A stretch of DNA of 64,000 nucleotides from Pseudonocardia sp. HH130629-09 (GCF_001294645.1 NZ_CP011868.1:1116001-1180000); one strand, 5' to 3'; shown: positions 33,391-42,677, numbered from the stretch's first letter. The notes: a model not told the origin generated them from the letters alone. Program-made: numbers and translations.

Positions 33391-33600
33391 TCAGGCCGCC
33401 CCGGCCCAGCTCGCCGGGGATGCGAACCCTCCGTGGCCGGGCCAGGTGACGACCCGGCGCGGCGGGTCCCGCCGTGGCCGCGCCGCGCCGGCCGACGCGA
33501 GCACGGCGAGGGTGACCGCGGCGATCTCGGTCTCGTCCGGGTACCCGCCGCTGATCTGGATCCGCGACCCCGGATCGCGGGTGTCGGCCGAGGCGCTCAC
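33391..33600 (-). CDS. Acyl-CoA carboxylase epsilon subunit
   Basis: 69 residues with the small actinobacterial epsilon-subunit pattern: a beta-strand start (IQISGGYPDETEIAAVTLAV), an Arg/Pro stretch and a Trp-containing tail. GTG 33600 overlaps the stop of the beta-subunit gene (GTGA), so it is coupled to it. It should stabilise the biotin-carboxylase/carboxyltransferase holoenzyme. Confidence 0.8.
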   Translation of the reverse strand: MSASADTRDPGSRIQISGGYPDETEIAAVTLAVLASAGAARPRRDPPRRVVTWPGHGGFASPASWAGAA

Positions 33601-35180
33601 GTCGGCGGGTTCCCGTGCTTGCGCTGGGGCAGCTCGGTCCGCTTGGCGCGCAGCACGGCGAGGGCCTCGACCAGCGCCGCCCGGGTCTCCGCGGGGTCGA
33701 TGACGTCGTCGACCAGACCCGCCTCGGCGGCGTAGTAGGGGTGCATCAGCTCCTGGCGGTACTGCTTGATCCGCTGGGACCGGGCTTCCTCGGGGTCCGG
33801 TGCGGCGGCGATCTCACGGCGGAAGACCACGTTCGCCGCCGCCTCAGCCCCCATCACGGCGATCTCGTTCGTCGGCCACGCCAGCGAGATGTCGGCGCCG
33901 ATCGAGCGCGAGTCCATCACGATGTAGGCGCCGCCGTAGGCCTTGCGCAGGATGACCTGCACCCGGGGGACCGTGGCGGCGCAGTAGGCGTAGAGCAGCT
34001 TCGCTCCGTGCCGGATGATCCCGCCGTGCTCCTGGTCGCCGCCGGGCAGGAAGCCCGGGACGTCGACCAGGGTGACCAGCGGAATGCTGAACGCGTCGCA
34101 GGTCGACACGAACCGGGCCGCCTTCTCGGAGGCATGGATGTCGAGCACGCCCGCCATCGACGACGGCTGGTTGGCGACGATCCCGACCGTGTGCCCGTCC
34201 AGCCGGGCCAGCCCGCAGATGATGTTGGTGGCCCATGTCGCGTGTACCTCGAACAGGTCGCCGTCGTCGACGACCTCGGCGATCACGTCGTGCATGTCGT
34301 AGGCGCGGGAGGTGTCGGCGGGGACGATGTCGAGCAGCGCGCCGGTCATCCGGTCCCGGGGGTCGTCGGTGGCCACCACCGGCGGGAGCTCCCGGTTGTT
34401 GGAGGGCAGCAACGACACCAGGTGCCGCACGTCGGCGAAGCAGGTCTCCTCGTCGTCGTAGGCGAAGGCGGCCGCTCCGGTCTCGGTGGCGTGCACGTGC
34501 GCGCCACCGAGCTCCTCGTGGGTGATCGACTCGCCGGTGACGGCGGAGACCACGTCAGGTCCGGTGATGTACATCTGCGAGATGTCGCGGACCATGAACA
34601 CGTAGTCGGTCAGCGCGGGGGAGTAGGTGGCGCCCCCGGCGCACGGGCCCAGCATCACGCTGATCTGCGGGACGACGCCGGAGGCGCGCACGTTCCGGCG
34701 GAAGATTCCCCCGTAACCGGCCAGGGCGGTGACCCCCTCCTGGATCCGGGCCCCGGCCCCGTCGCTGAGGCTGATCAACGGCGCACCGGCCGACTCGGCG
34801 AGGTCCATCACCTTGTGGATCTTCGTGGCGTGCGCCTCACCGAGGGAACCACCGAAGATCCGGAAGTCGTGGGCGTAGACGAAGACGGTCCGCCCGTCGA
34901 TCCGACCCCAGCCGGTGACCACACCGTCGGTGTGCGGGCGCCGGTCCTCCAGACCGAACCCGGTGGCGCGGTGGCGGCGGAACTGCTCGATCTCGCGGAA
35001 CGACCCCGGGTCGAGGAGGAGGTCGAGTCGTTCGTGCACGGTGAGCTTGCCGCGGGCGTGCTGCTGCTCCGTCGCCTGACGCGACGGCCCCAGCCGGGCC
35101 TCCCGCCGTGTCGCGTGCAGCTCGGCCACCCGCGATCGCAGGTCCTGCGTCGCCGCGTCGATGTCGCTGGTCGCAGTCAT
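33597..35180 (-). CDS. Propionyl/acetyl-CoA carboxylase carboxyltransferase (beta) subunit
   Basis: 527 residues, full length for PccB/AccD5-type proteins. Two crotonase-fold halves are visible: the acyl-CoA site around SDGAGARIQEG and GPCAGGATYSPALTD, and the biotin site around DVPGFLPGGDQEHGGIIRHG and RKAYGGAYIVM. ATG 35180 follows gatggga. It should make malonyl- or methylmalonyl-CoA extender units together with an alpha subunit encoded elsewhere. All ATs in view look malonyl-specific, so its purpose here is either supply of malonyl-CoA or of methylmalonyl-CoA for modules outside the window. Confidence 0.94.
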   Translation of the reverse strand: MTATSDIDAATQDLRSRVAELHATRREARLGPSRQATEQQHARGKLTVHERLDLLLDPGSFREIEQFRRHRATGFGLEDRRPHTDGVVTGWGRIDGRTVFVYAHDFRIFGGSLGEAHATKIHKVMDLAESAGAPLISLSDGAGARIQEGVTALAGYGGIFRRNVRASGVVPQISVMLGPCAGGATYSPALTDYVFMVRDISQMYITGPDVVSAVTGESITHEELGGAHVHATETGAAAFAYDDEETCFADVRHLVSLLPSNNRELPPVVATDDPRDRMTGALLDIVPADTSRAYDMHDVIAEVVDDGDLFEVHATWATNIICGLARLDGHTVGIVANQPSSMAGVLDIHASEKAARFVSTCDAFSIPLVTLVDVPGFLPGGDQEHGGIIRHGAKLLYAYCAATVPRVQVILRKAYGGAYIVMDSRSIGADISLAWPTNEIAVMGAEAAANVVFRREIAAAPDPEEARSQRIKQYRQELMHPYYAAEAGLVDDVIDPAETRAALVEALAVLRAKRTELPQRKHGNPPT

Positions 35181-35296
35181 ATCGTTCCCATCGTCTCGGG
35201 TCGGTCGCCGGCACTCGGCGCCACGCGATCCGTCGTGCGAATCCGTCCGGTCGCGCCGGCAAGCCGATCCCTGCACGGCCGAACCGGACAGCGGGC

Positions 35297-35944
35297 TCAC
35301 TTGACGTGGTCGGGAACCACCTGAGGCGGCCAGGAGCCGAGTTCGAAGAAGCCCATCGAGTAAGCCTTCGAGATCAGGGCTGGGCGATTCTTCACCTTCA
35401 TCTTCCGGAGCAGCGCCGTCACGTGGTATTCCACTCCGCCGCGGCTGAGGAACAGAGTCGAGGCCAGCTGGACGGTCGAGGCCCCGGAGGCGACACCCTC
35501 CAGGATGCGGGCGTCCATGTCGGACAGGATCTTGCGCGGTGCGCCTCTGCCGGCCATCGGTCCGGCGTCGCCCTCGACGGGGCGAAGCACGGCCATCACG
35601 CCCTCGACCCGGCCTGCGTCCCGAGCGGTTGCGGTCGCCATCAGGTCGCCCCACACCGTCGAGTCCGGACCGAGCAGGGCGACCGAGCGTTCGTACACGC
35701 GGGGCTGCTGACCGTCGAGCAGGCGCTCGAGCTGGTTGCCGAGCCTGGTCCGGATGCTCGGGTGGACGAGCGTGCAGAATGACGATCCGCAGATACTCGC
35801 GGTGTCCGTCCGGTGAAATCTACGAAACATCTCCTGGTTCGCCGCCACGATGCGCAGGCTGCGGTCCAAGGAGACCATGCAGGCGCTCGTGGAATCGCTG
35901 GAGAGGCGCTCCCCGGTCATTCCCTCGGATGTGCTGACTCGCAT
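35297..35944 (-). CDS. PAS-LuxR regulator of the PimM/NysRIV type
   Basis: 215 residues: a PAS fold (MVSLDRSLRIVAANQEMFRR onward) and a C-terminal LuxR HTH (LSDMDARILEGVASGASTVQ). The C-terminal end LLRKMKVKNRPALISKAYSM and WPPQVVPDHVK matches the form known from PimM, AmphRIV and NysRIV, which are activators of polyene macrolide clusters. ATG 35944 follows ggggag. This is the best single indicator that the left cluster is polyene-macrolide-like. It likely activates the LAL genes and structural genes. Confidence 0.9.
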   Translation of the reverse strand: MRVSTSEGMTGERLSSDSTSACMVSLDRSLRIVAANQEMFRRFHRTDTASICGSSFCTLVHPSIRTRLGNQLERLLDGQQPRVYERSVALLGPDSTVWGDLMATATARDAGRVEGVMAVLRPVEGDAGPMAGRGAPRKILSDMDARILEGVASGASTVQLASTLFLSRGGVEYHVTALLRKMKVKNRPALISKAYSMGFFELGSWPPQVVPDHVK

Positions 35945-36297
35945 GTATTACTCCCCGGAGGTTCGCGTGGCAGGAGCCTGATGTGAAGACGTTTTCGACG
36001 TTAGGAAGGGGGAGCGACGGGCGTCAACGAAGCCGGCGCGTAAGCGCTTAACACTGTGGCTGCGGGGGGTACGGAGTTCGGTACGGGGGCGGTTCGGTGT
36101 GTGACAGCGGTCACTACGGTGTGGTGCGGTGCCCGAGGGTCCGCGCGGCACGCGCCCGGTCGCCGGGCCGGGCCACCGCGGAGCCCGGACGGACCGACGC
36201 GTGGCCGGGGACCGGGTGCGGCGGCGTCCCGCGGGCTCCATCGCCTCGGACCCCATTGCGCCGGGCCCCATCGCGTCGGGCGCCGCCGCGCCGGGGG
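35945..36297. promoter_or_regulatory. Promoter region of the PAS-LuxR gene, no gene seen
   Basis: On the minus strand a -35 TTGACG (36022-36027) and -10 TAACGT (35998-36003) are separated by 18 bases. A perfect 10-bp palindrome TAAGCGCTTA (36041-36050) lies 13 bases upstream of the -35, a candidate operator. The rest up to 36297 is GC-rich with imperfect ccccat/gcg repeats and no convincing reading frame. Confidence 0.55.
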
Positions 36298-36555
36298 TCA
36301 GTGCTGGAGCACGCCGGCGTCGGTGAGGTCGGCGATCCAGTCGCACATCTGGTCCCGGATCGACCAGGGGTCGGCGTCCCAGGTCCGGGCCAGCGACGCG
36401 ACGGCGTCACCGAGCTGCCACGACTCCTGACAGAGCACGATCCACATCGCCGTGCCCATCTCGTCGCAGAGCAGGCGGTCCGCACTGTCCGGGCGGGAGA
36501 TCTCCATCCACCCCGTGTCGAACACCCTGACCGACAGCCCGGGAACTGGTTCCAC
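36298..36555 (-). CDS. Orphan PqqD-like small protein
   Basis: 85 residues with the PqqD fold pattern: a beta-hairpin start (GLSVRVFDTGWMEISRPDSA), LLCDEMGTAMWIVL where PqqD proteins have the L..D..G..IW motif, then DAVASLARTWDADPWSIRDQ and a final helix ending LTDAGVL. GTG 36555 has a G-rich ribosome site before it. PqqD proteins are usually peptide-binding chaperones of RiPP enzymes, but no precursor, radical SAM or lasso enzymes are next to it. Its role among polyketide regulators is unknown. Confidence 0.7.
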   Translation of the reverse strand: MEPVPGLSVRVFDTGWMEISRPDSADRLLCDEMGTAMWIVLCQESWQLGDAVASLARTWDADPWSIRDQMCDWIADLTDAGVLQH

Positions 36556-36740
36556 GGCCCCCCCTCCCGACTCTGCGCGGCGGAACCCCTCTGTTCCCCG
36601 CCGGCGTCCACCCGTGGTCCGGGCGATGACGTGTGCTCACCCACGGCCGTGCCGCATGCGCCGACGCGAGTCTCCGGGGGACCGAACCCGGACATCACCA
36701 GTATCCGATCGGTCGCACGATCGTGATCCAGACTGGTCCG

Positions 36741-36788
36741 GTCGGGAAACTTCCGGTGACGTGCGGTGACTTCCGGTGTTTTCCCGAG
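36741..36788. promoter_or_regulatory. Two PimM-type half-palindromes before LAL 4
   Basis: 36741-36756 (+) begins GTCGGGAAAC, and 36773-36788 (-) begins CTCGGGAAAAC. Both fit the first half of the PimM operator consensus CTVGGGAWWTCCCBAG; the second matches about 13 of 16 positions. They lie 60-110 bases before LAL 4. This suggests direct control by the PAS-LuxR protein encoded 900 bases away. Confidence 0.45.
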
Positions 36789-36848
36789 TCGGGATCTCGT
36801 CGAATGGGGCACGATCGTTACAGCCACACCCGACGAGTCGGAGGTCGC

Positions 36849-39644
36849 ATGCACGCTGACGCCGCTCCGATGAGCCCGGTCCCCGGTCCGGCCGTCCTGC
36901 ACGAGCGGGACGATGACATCGCCGCCGTCGAGGGGATCGTCGACCGGTCGTTCGGCGGGACCGGGGGGCTGGTCGTCGTCACCGGGCCGCTGGGTGCCGG
37001 GCGCACCGCCCTGCTCGCGGAATGTGCGCGGCGGGCGGCGGAGCGCGACGTGCTGGTCCGACGGGCCCGCGGGGCCGCCGCCGAACGCAGGTACGGGTTC
37101 GGGGTCGTACGCCAGCTCCTGGGCGGCGACGCACCGGACCTGTTCCCCGCGCCGGAGCACCCCGGTTCCGGGCCGGCCGGATCCTCGGACGCCGTGTCCG
37201 AGGCTCTGCTGGAGGTGCTGCGGGACCTCACCTCGGCCCGGCCCGGCCTGCTGCTCGTCGACGACGTGACCCGGGCCGACCCGGCCTCGTTGCGGTGGCT
37301 CGCCCACCTGGGCCGGCGCTCGGCCGGTCTCCGGGCGACCGTCGTGCTCGCCGTCCCCGACGGCGACGTCCCGGTCGGCGACACCGCGGTCGGCGAGCTC
37401 CTCGCCCGCGCCGACGTCGTCCGCCCGCTGCGCCCGCTGACCCCCGAGGGGATCGCGGGCGTGGCCCGGGCCCGGCTCGGGACGAGGGCCGACGACGCGG
37501 TCGTCACCGCCCTCGGCGAGGTCTCCGAGGGCAACCCGCTGTTCCTCGACGCGGTCGTGGAGGAGCTCCGGGCGGCGCCGTCCGACGGACGCCGGGTGAG
37601 CGGACACCAGGTCCGCGCCTGTACGCCCGCGCGACTGCGGGACCGGATGGCGGCCGCGGTCCGGCTGCTGCCCGAGCCGACCCGGCGGTACCTCGCCGCG
37701 CTGGCCGTGATCGGGGACGTGGCCGACGACGTCCTGCTCGCCCGCCTGGCCGAGCTGGACCACGCCGACGCCGACGCCGCCCGGCGGGTGGCCGGTGAGG
37801 CCGGGTTGATCCGCCCGGGCCGGCGCCCGCGGTTGCGCCACCGGGTGGTCGCCGATGCGCTGGCCACGACCGGCTCGGCCGAGGAACGGCGGCAGACCCA
37901 CCTGCGTGCCGCCACGTTGCTGCACAACGACGGCATCCGACCCGACCGGGTCGCGTCGCACCTGCTGACGGTCACCAGCTCCTACCCCCGGTGGGCGATC
38001 GGCGCGTTGCGTGAGGCGGCCGTGCTGGCCACCCGCCGCGGGGAACCGTGGACCGCGATCCGCTACCTCCGCCACGCACTGCTGGCCGACGCACCGGAGG
38101 CCGACCGCGCCCAGGTGCTGGTGGAGCTGGCCTCCCTGGAACGGTCCGTCGACGCCGGCCTGGCCCTGCGCCGCGTCGTCGCGGCGGTCCCGCTGCTGGC
38201 TCCGCTCACGGCGCGGGCGGACGCGCTGTGCCGGGCGATGCCGCTCACGCTCGAGGGCGCCGCCTCCTCGGTGCTCGCGATGCTGCGTGGCGTGGCCGAG
38301 GAGCTGGACGGCGTCACCGATCCCGACCCTGCCACCCGGGAGCTGGCGCTGCGGCTGCGGGCCCGTGTGCTGTACGCCGACCGGCACCGCCCGGCCGGCG
38401 TGACCGCTGCGGTCGCCCGGCTCGACGAGCTCGAGCGGCAGCCGGGGGGGCTTCCCCTGGACACTCCCGGGGAACGGGAGCTGGCCTGCGTCCTGACCCA
38501 CGCTGCCGCGTTGAGCGGCCGCCGGACGGCGGCCGCGGTGGCCGCGGTCGGCCGGACGATCCTGGCCCGCGAGCCGTCGGCGCAGCACGTGCACAGCACG
38601 ATCGGGCTCGTGGTGGGGAGCCTGTGCATGGCGGACGCGCCCGAGGAGCTGACGGCCTGGCTGGGGGTCGCCCTGGACCACGCCAGGGCCGAGGGGGCCA
38701 CGGCGACCGAGGCCGTCGTACGGGCCGAGCTCGCCGCCGTGCTGGTCTGCTCGGGCCGGATACCCGAGGCGGAGGAACAGGTCCGGCTGTCGTTCGAGCT
38801 GTTCGGGGAGGCCGACGAGGACGCGCTGCTGCCGGGCCTGATCCTCGCCGCGGTCCTGCCCGGCCTGCAGGACCGGGCCCCGGCGGAACACATTCTGGCC
38901 CGGTACGGGGCTGCGGCCGAGGTGCCCGAAGGGTTCGGGGCGTGCCTGCAGATGCTGCGAGCGCGGGTCGCCCTGGACGCCGGGGACCCGGACGCGGCCC
39001 TGGAGTACTGCCTCGACGCGGGCCGGCGCTTCGAACGTGCGGGCTGGGACGGCGCCGCCGTGGCCTGGCGCCCCTGGGCGATCGAGATCCGGCGAGGTCT
39101 CGGCCAGCTGTCCGAGGCGCGCGCACTGGCCGAGGAGGAGCTGGTACGCACCCGGGCCTGGGGAGCCCCGCTCCAGCTCGGCCGGGCACTGCGGGTGCTG
39201 GGTGAGCTCTGTGGGCGGGACCGGGCCGAGCCGTTGCTGACCGAAGCGGTCGAGGTCCTGCGGAGCGCGAACGACGACCGGGAGCTCGCCCACGCGCTCC
39301 GGTCACTGCACGCCCTGCCCGACCGGGTCGGGCATCCGCCACCGGACGGGTCATGTCCGACGACCGTGCAGACCGCCGGGTTCACCCCGTCGGTGCTGGT
39401 CGACCTGTCACCGGCCGGACGACGGGGCGGGCACTCCGGGGCGACCTGGGCCCTGACCCGGTCCGAACAACGGGTCGCCCTGATGGCGGCGCAGGGGCGC
39501 ACCAACCAGGAGATCTCCGACGTGCTCGGGGTCAGCGTGCGAGCGGTGGAGAAGCACCTCACCGGGGTCTACCGGAAGCTGAGGGTGTCCGGCCGGTCGG
39601 CCCTGGGCCGGATGTGGGAGGACGGGTCCGATCTCTCCGCCTGA
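36849..39644 (+). CDS. LAL-family regulator 4
   Basis: 931 residues. Walker A reads GPLGAGRTALL (Arg for Lys). The Walker B region is LLLVDDVTRADPASLRW, where Arg replaces the common Trp of DDxQWAD. The LuxR HTH is complete (LTRSEQRVALMAAQGRTNQE to VYRKLRVSGRSAL). ATG 36849 is preferred because ggagg lies 4 bases upstream. An upstream ATG in frame lacks a good site. It forms a two-gene operon with LAL 5. Confidence 0.92.
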   Translation: MHADAAPMSPVPGPAVLHERDDDIAAVEGIVDRSFGGTGGLVVVTGPLGAGRTALLAECARRAAERDVLVRRARGAAAERRYGFGVVRQLLGGDAPDLFPAPEHPGSGPAGSSDAVSEALLEVLRDLTSARPGLLLVDDVTRADPASLRWLAHLGRRSAGLRATVVLAVPDGDVPVGDTAVGELLARADVVRPLRPLTPEGIAGVARARLGTRADDAVVTALGEVSEGNPLFLDAVVEELRAAPSDGRRVSGHQVRACTPARLRDRMAAAVRLLPEPTRRYLAALAVIGDVADDVLLARLAELDHADADAARRVAGEAGLIRPGRRPRLRHRVVADALATTGSAEERRQTHLRAATLLHNDGIRPDRVASHLLTVTSSYPRWAIGALREAAVLATRRGEPWTAIRYLRHALLADAPEADRAQVLVELASLERSVDAGLALRRVVAAVPLLAPLTARADALCRAMPLTLEGAASSVLAMLRGVAEELDGVTDPDPATRELALRLRARVLYADRHRPAGVTAAVARLDELERQPGGLPLDTPGERELACVLTHAAALSGRRTAAAVAAVGRTILAREPSAQHVHSTIGLVVGSLCMADAPEELTAWLGVALDHARAEGATATEAVVRAELAAVLVCSGRIPEAEEQVRLSFELFGEADEDALLPGLILAAVLPGLQDRAPAEHILARYGAAAEVPEGFGACLQMLRARVALDAGDPDAALEYCLDAGRRFERAGWDGAAVAWRPWAIEIRRGLGQLSEARALAEEELVRTRAWGAPLQLGRALRVLGELCGRDRAEPLLTEAVEVLRSANDDRELAHALRSLHALPDRVGHPPPDGSCPTTVQTAGFTPSVLVDLSPAGRRGGHSGATWALTRSEQRVALMAAQGRTNQEISDVLGVSVRAVEKHLTGVYRKLRVSGRSALGRMWEDGSDLSA

Positions 39645-39660
39645 ACCGGGCCGCGGCCCC

Positions 39661-42501
39661 GTGGACGGGGCGCCGCTGCTGGAGCGGCGGGCCGAGGTCG
39701 ACGCACTGCGGGAAGCGGTGGCCCACGCCTGCGCCGGGCGGACACGGGTCGTCGTCGTCACGGGTCCCGCCGGGTCGGGCAGGACCCGGCTGCTCGACGT
39801 CGCCGACGGGCTCGCCGCCGCCCACGACGCCCTGGTCCTGCGCGCCGGGGGTGGTACCCGGCATCCCGGCCGGTCGCCCTTCGCCTTGGCACGTGACCTG
39901 TTGCGCCGCAGCGCCGCCGGGCCCACTACCGACGCGGCGGCCCTGCTGCGCGACGCCGCCCGCCGGGCACGCACCGAAGGGGCCGCCGGGACGGACGTGG
40001 CGGCGATACTCGGTCTGGTCCGGTCGGTCGCCGGCCTGACCGCGGAGTCGCCGGTCGTCCTGCTCGCCGACGACCTGGACCGCGCCGACCCGGAGTCCGT
40101 CCGGTGGCTGGCGCACCTGGCGCATCACGCCGACGGACTGCCCCTGCTCGTCGTCGGGTCGGTGCACAGCACACCGGGCGCCGGGCCCACGGCCCGGGCG
40201 CTGGACGAGCTGGCGTCCGCGCCGGGCGTCGGACACCTCGCCCCCGCCCCGCTCTCCCGCGACGCCGTCCGTTCCTGGCTGCACGCCGCAGCCGTCGTCC
40301 CGGCCCATCCCGAGGTGCTCGACGCGTGCGTCGGCGCGACCGGCGGGAACCCAGCCCTCGTGGCCCGGGTCGTGCAACGGCTCGCCCACCCGGCGCCGGT
40401 CACCGACGCCGCGGACCGCATCCACGGGATCGGCGCCGCGCTGGCGGTGGAGGGCGTGTCCGCGGTCCTGCGCGACCTGTCACCCGAGGAGATCGCGCTG
40501 GCCCACGCGGTCGCCGTCCTCGGTGAGGACACGGCGCCCAGAGCCGTCGCCCTGGTCGCAGAGCTGGACGACGTGGCCGTGGACCGCGCCGCCGCGCGCC
40601 TGTCGGCGCTAGGGATCCTCGACCGCGACGGGCGACGGTTCCGGCACGCGGCGGCCCGCACGGCCGTGCTCGGGACCCTGTCCGACGATCGCCGGTGCCG
40701 GCTGCGGGCGTGGGCGGGGCGGGTACTGGAGTCCGAGGGCGCCCCGCCGGAACGCGTGGCCGTGCAGTTCCTGGACGCGGGGCCGCCGGCCGACCGGGGC
40801 GTGGTCGAGCTGATGCACGGTGCGGCCTGCCGGGCGCGGCAGCGGGGCGCTCCCGAGCTCGCTGCGTCGTTCCTGGTGCACGCGCTGCGCGGGAACGTGC
40901 CGGACCGGACGCGTGCGGCCCTGCTCCTCGACCTCGGGATCACCGAGCGGCACAGCGCGCCCGGCCGCGCGCACCGCCACCTCACCAGGGCCCTGTCGCT
41001 CAGCGGGTGCGCGCGCGAGCGTGCCCGGGTGATCACCCTGCTCGTCGCGTTCCACACCGGGCCCGACGCCGAAGGTCTGGTCGGGCTTCTGGAGCGCGGC
41101 CTGCGCGACCTCGCCGCCGCCGTACCGGAGTCGGGTCCGGAACCGCCCGGTGACCGGGACCTGCGGCTGGGTCTGGAGGCGTTGCTCCTCTACGCCTCGG
41201 CCGAGGACAGCGCGCAGATGGCGGCGGTGCGGGACTGGGGCGACCGGACCGATCCGCACACGCTCGGCTGTGGGGCGGGCGCGAGTGCGTTGCGGAGCGC
41301 GCACGTGTTCTATTCGACGCTCCTCCTGCGCACCGACGCGGCCGAGTCGGCCGTGCTGGCCCGCGGCGCCCTGGACGGGGCGCTCGACGAGAGCGAGGCA
41401 CTCCAGCCGATCCGGATGGGTGCCCTCGGTGTCCTGGCGTGGACCGAGGCCGACGACACACTCGCGCCCCTGCACGAACGCGCCCTCGCCGACGCCCGGA
41501 GGCAGCAGCGGCCCGAGTTGCACGCGTCCCTGCGCGGGGTCCGCTCGATGCTGCACCTACGGTGCGGGCGGGTACCGGAAGCACTCGCCGACGCCCGTGC
41601 CTCGCTGGACGTGCTCACCGGGGAGCTCAGCGGCGAGACCCGACTGATGATCCTGCACTGTGCTGTGCTCGCGCTCATCGAGCTCGGGGAGGTGAACGAG
41701 GCCGCGGCGCTGGTGCACCCGGCGAACCTGGAGGGGACGTCGGACCGGTCGTGGCGGTGGAGCTGGCTGCTCGACGCCCGCGCGGCCGTACTGGCGGCGC
41801 GGGGACGCCCACGAGAGGCACTGGCGCAGGCGCAGGAGGCCGGACGGCGCCTGCGCAACGTCGGCATCGTGAACCCGGCCGCGCTGGGCTGGCAGGGGCG
41901 GACCGCGTTGCTGCACCACGAGCTCGGTGAGCACGCCGCCGCCCGGGCCGTGGCCCTGGAGCACCTCGGGCTCGCCCGCCGATGGGGGACCCACGGCCAC
42001 GTCGGCGCCGCGCTGCGCGTGCTGGGCGTGGTGCAGGGCGTCAGTGGGGGGCTGAGGTCACTGCAGGACGCCGCGGTCGAACTGGGCCGATCGCCGCGGG
42101 TGCTCGACTCGGCGCGGTGCGCCGTCGATCTCGGGGTAATGGTCCGGGAGATCGGAGACGAGGCGCAGGCACGAGTGCTGCTGCGCGAGGGAGTCGACCT
42201 CGCCGAGGGGTGCGGGGCGCGGGTGCTCAGCAGACGCGCCCGAACCGAGCTGACGGCGGCGGGGGGCCGGGGGAGACGACGGTCCGGTGGCGTGTCGCTC
42301 ACCCCGGCCGAACTCGAGGTGGCCCGACTTGCGGCTGCGGGCGCAAGCAACCGCGATGTCGCCGCGTCGCTGGGCGTGAGCCGACGCACGGTGGAACTCC
42401 ACCTGACGCGCTGCTACCGCAAGCTCGACATTCCAGGGCGTGCCGAGCTCGCCAGGGCGTTGCGTCGTCGGGTGCTCCCGCAGCCGGGAGAGAGCGGGTG
42501 A
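39661..42501 (+). CDS. LAL-family regulator 5
   Basis: 946 residues, GTG start 16 bases after the previous stop; no strong ribosome site, so coupling is likely. Walker A reads GPAGSGRTRLL (Arg for Lys) and Walker B VVLLADDLDRAD. The C-terminal LuxR HTH is complete (LTPAELEVARLAAAGASNRD to CYRKLDIPGRAEL). It shares the DDxxRAD variant with LAL 4, so the two are probably paralogues. It is the last recognisable gene of the polyketide cluster before the IS element. Confidence 0.92.
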   Translation: MDGAPLLERRAEVDALREAVAHACAGRTRVVVVTGPAGSGRTRLLDVADGLAAAHDALVLRAGGGTRHPGRSPFALARDLLRRSAAGPTTDAAALLRDAARRARTEGAAGTDVAAILGLVRSVAGLTAESPVVLLADDLDRADPESVRWLAHLAHHADGLPLLVVGSVHSTPGAGPTARALDELASAPGVGHLAPAPLSRDAVRSWLHAAAVVPAHPEVLDACVGATGGNPALVARVVQRLAHPAPVTDAADRIHGIGAALAVEGVSAVLRDLSPEEIALAHAVAVLGEDTAPRAVALVAELDDVAVDRAAARLSALGILDRDGRRFRHAAARTAVLGTLSDDRRCRLRAWAGRVLESEGAPPERVAVQFLDAGPPADRGVVELMHGAACRARQRGAPELAASFLVHALRGNVPDRTRAALLLDLGITERHSAPGRAHRHLTRALSLSGCARERARVITLLVAFHTGPDAEGLVGLLERGLRDLAAAVPESGPEPPGDRDLRLGLEALLLYASAEDSAQMAAVRDWGDRTDPHTLGCGAGASALRSAHVFYSTLLLRTDAAESAVLARGALDGALDESEALQPIRMGALGVLAWTEADDTLAPLHERALADARRQQRPELHASLRGVRSMLHLRCGRVPEALADARASLDVLTGELSGETRLMILHCAVLALIELGEVNEAAALVHPANLEGTSDRSWRWSWLLDARAAVLAARGRPREALAQAQEAGRRLRNVGIVNPAALGWQGRTALLHHELGEHAAARAVALEHLGLARRWGTHGHVGAALRVLGVVQGVSGGLRSLQDAAVELGRSPRVLDSARCAVDLGVMVREIGDEAQARVLLREGVDLAEGCGARVLSRRARTELTAAGGRGRRRSGGVSLTPAELEVARLAAAGASNRDVAASLGVSRRTVELHLTRCYRKLDIPGRAELARALRRRVLPQPGESG

Positions 42502-42677
42502 CCCCGGCCGCGAGCCTCCCGGTACCGCGACCACGCAGACCGGGCCTCTGTGCAGGTTCCGTCAGGTAACGCTGAGGAGCGGCCGTTCGATCTCGGTGCG
42601 GTAGGCGGGAGGATCGCTAGCGTCACAAGGATGCGAGCTCGACGAGCCCACCACGACCGCCGCGCCGACACTCGCGC

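Noticed and set aside
35948..36346. Possible RiPP precursor downstream of the PqqD-like gene (AMGPGAMGSEAMEPAG)
   Set aside because: No leader/core structure or ribosome site, overlaps the PqqD-like gene and a clear promoter; looks like repeat-rich noncoding DNA.
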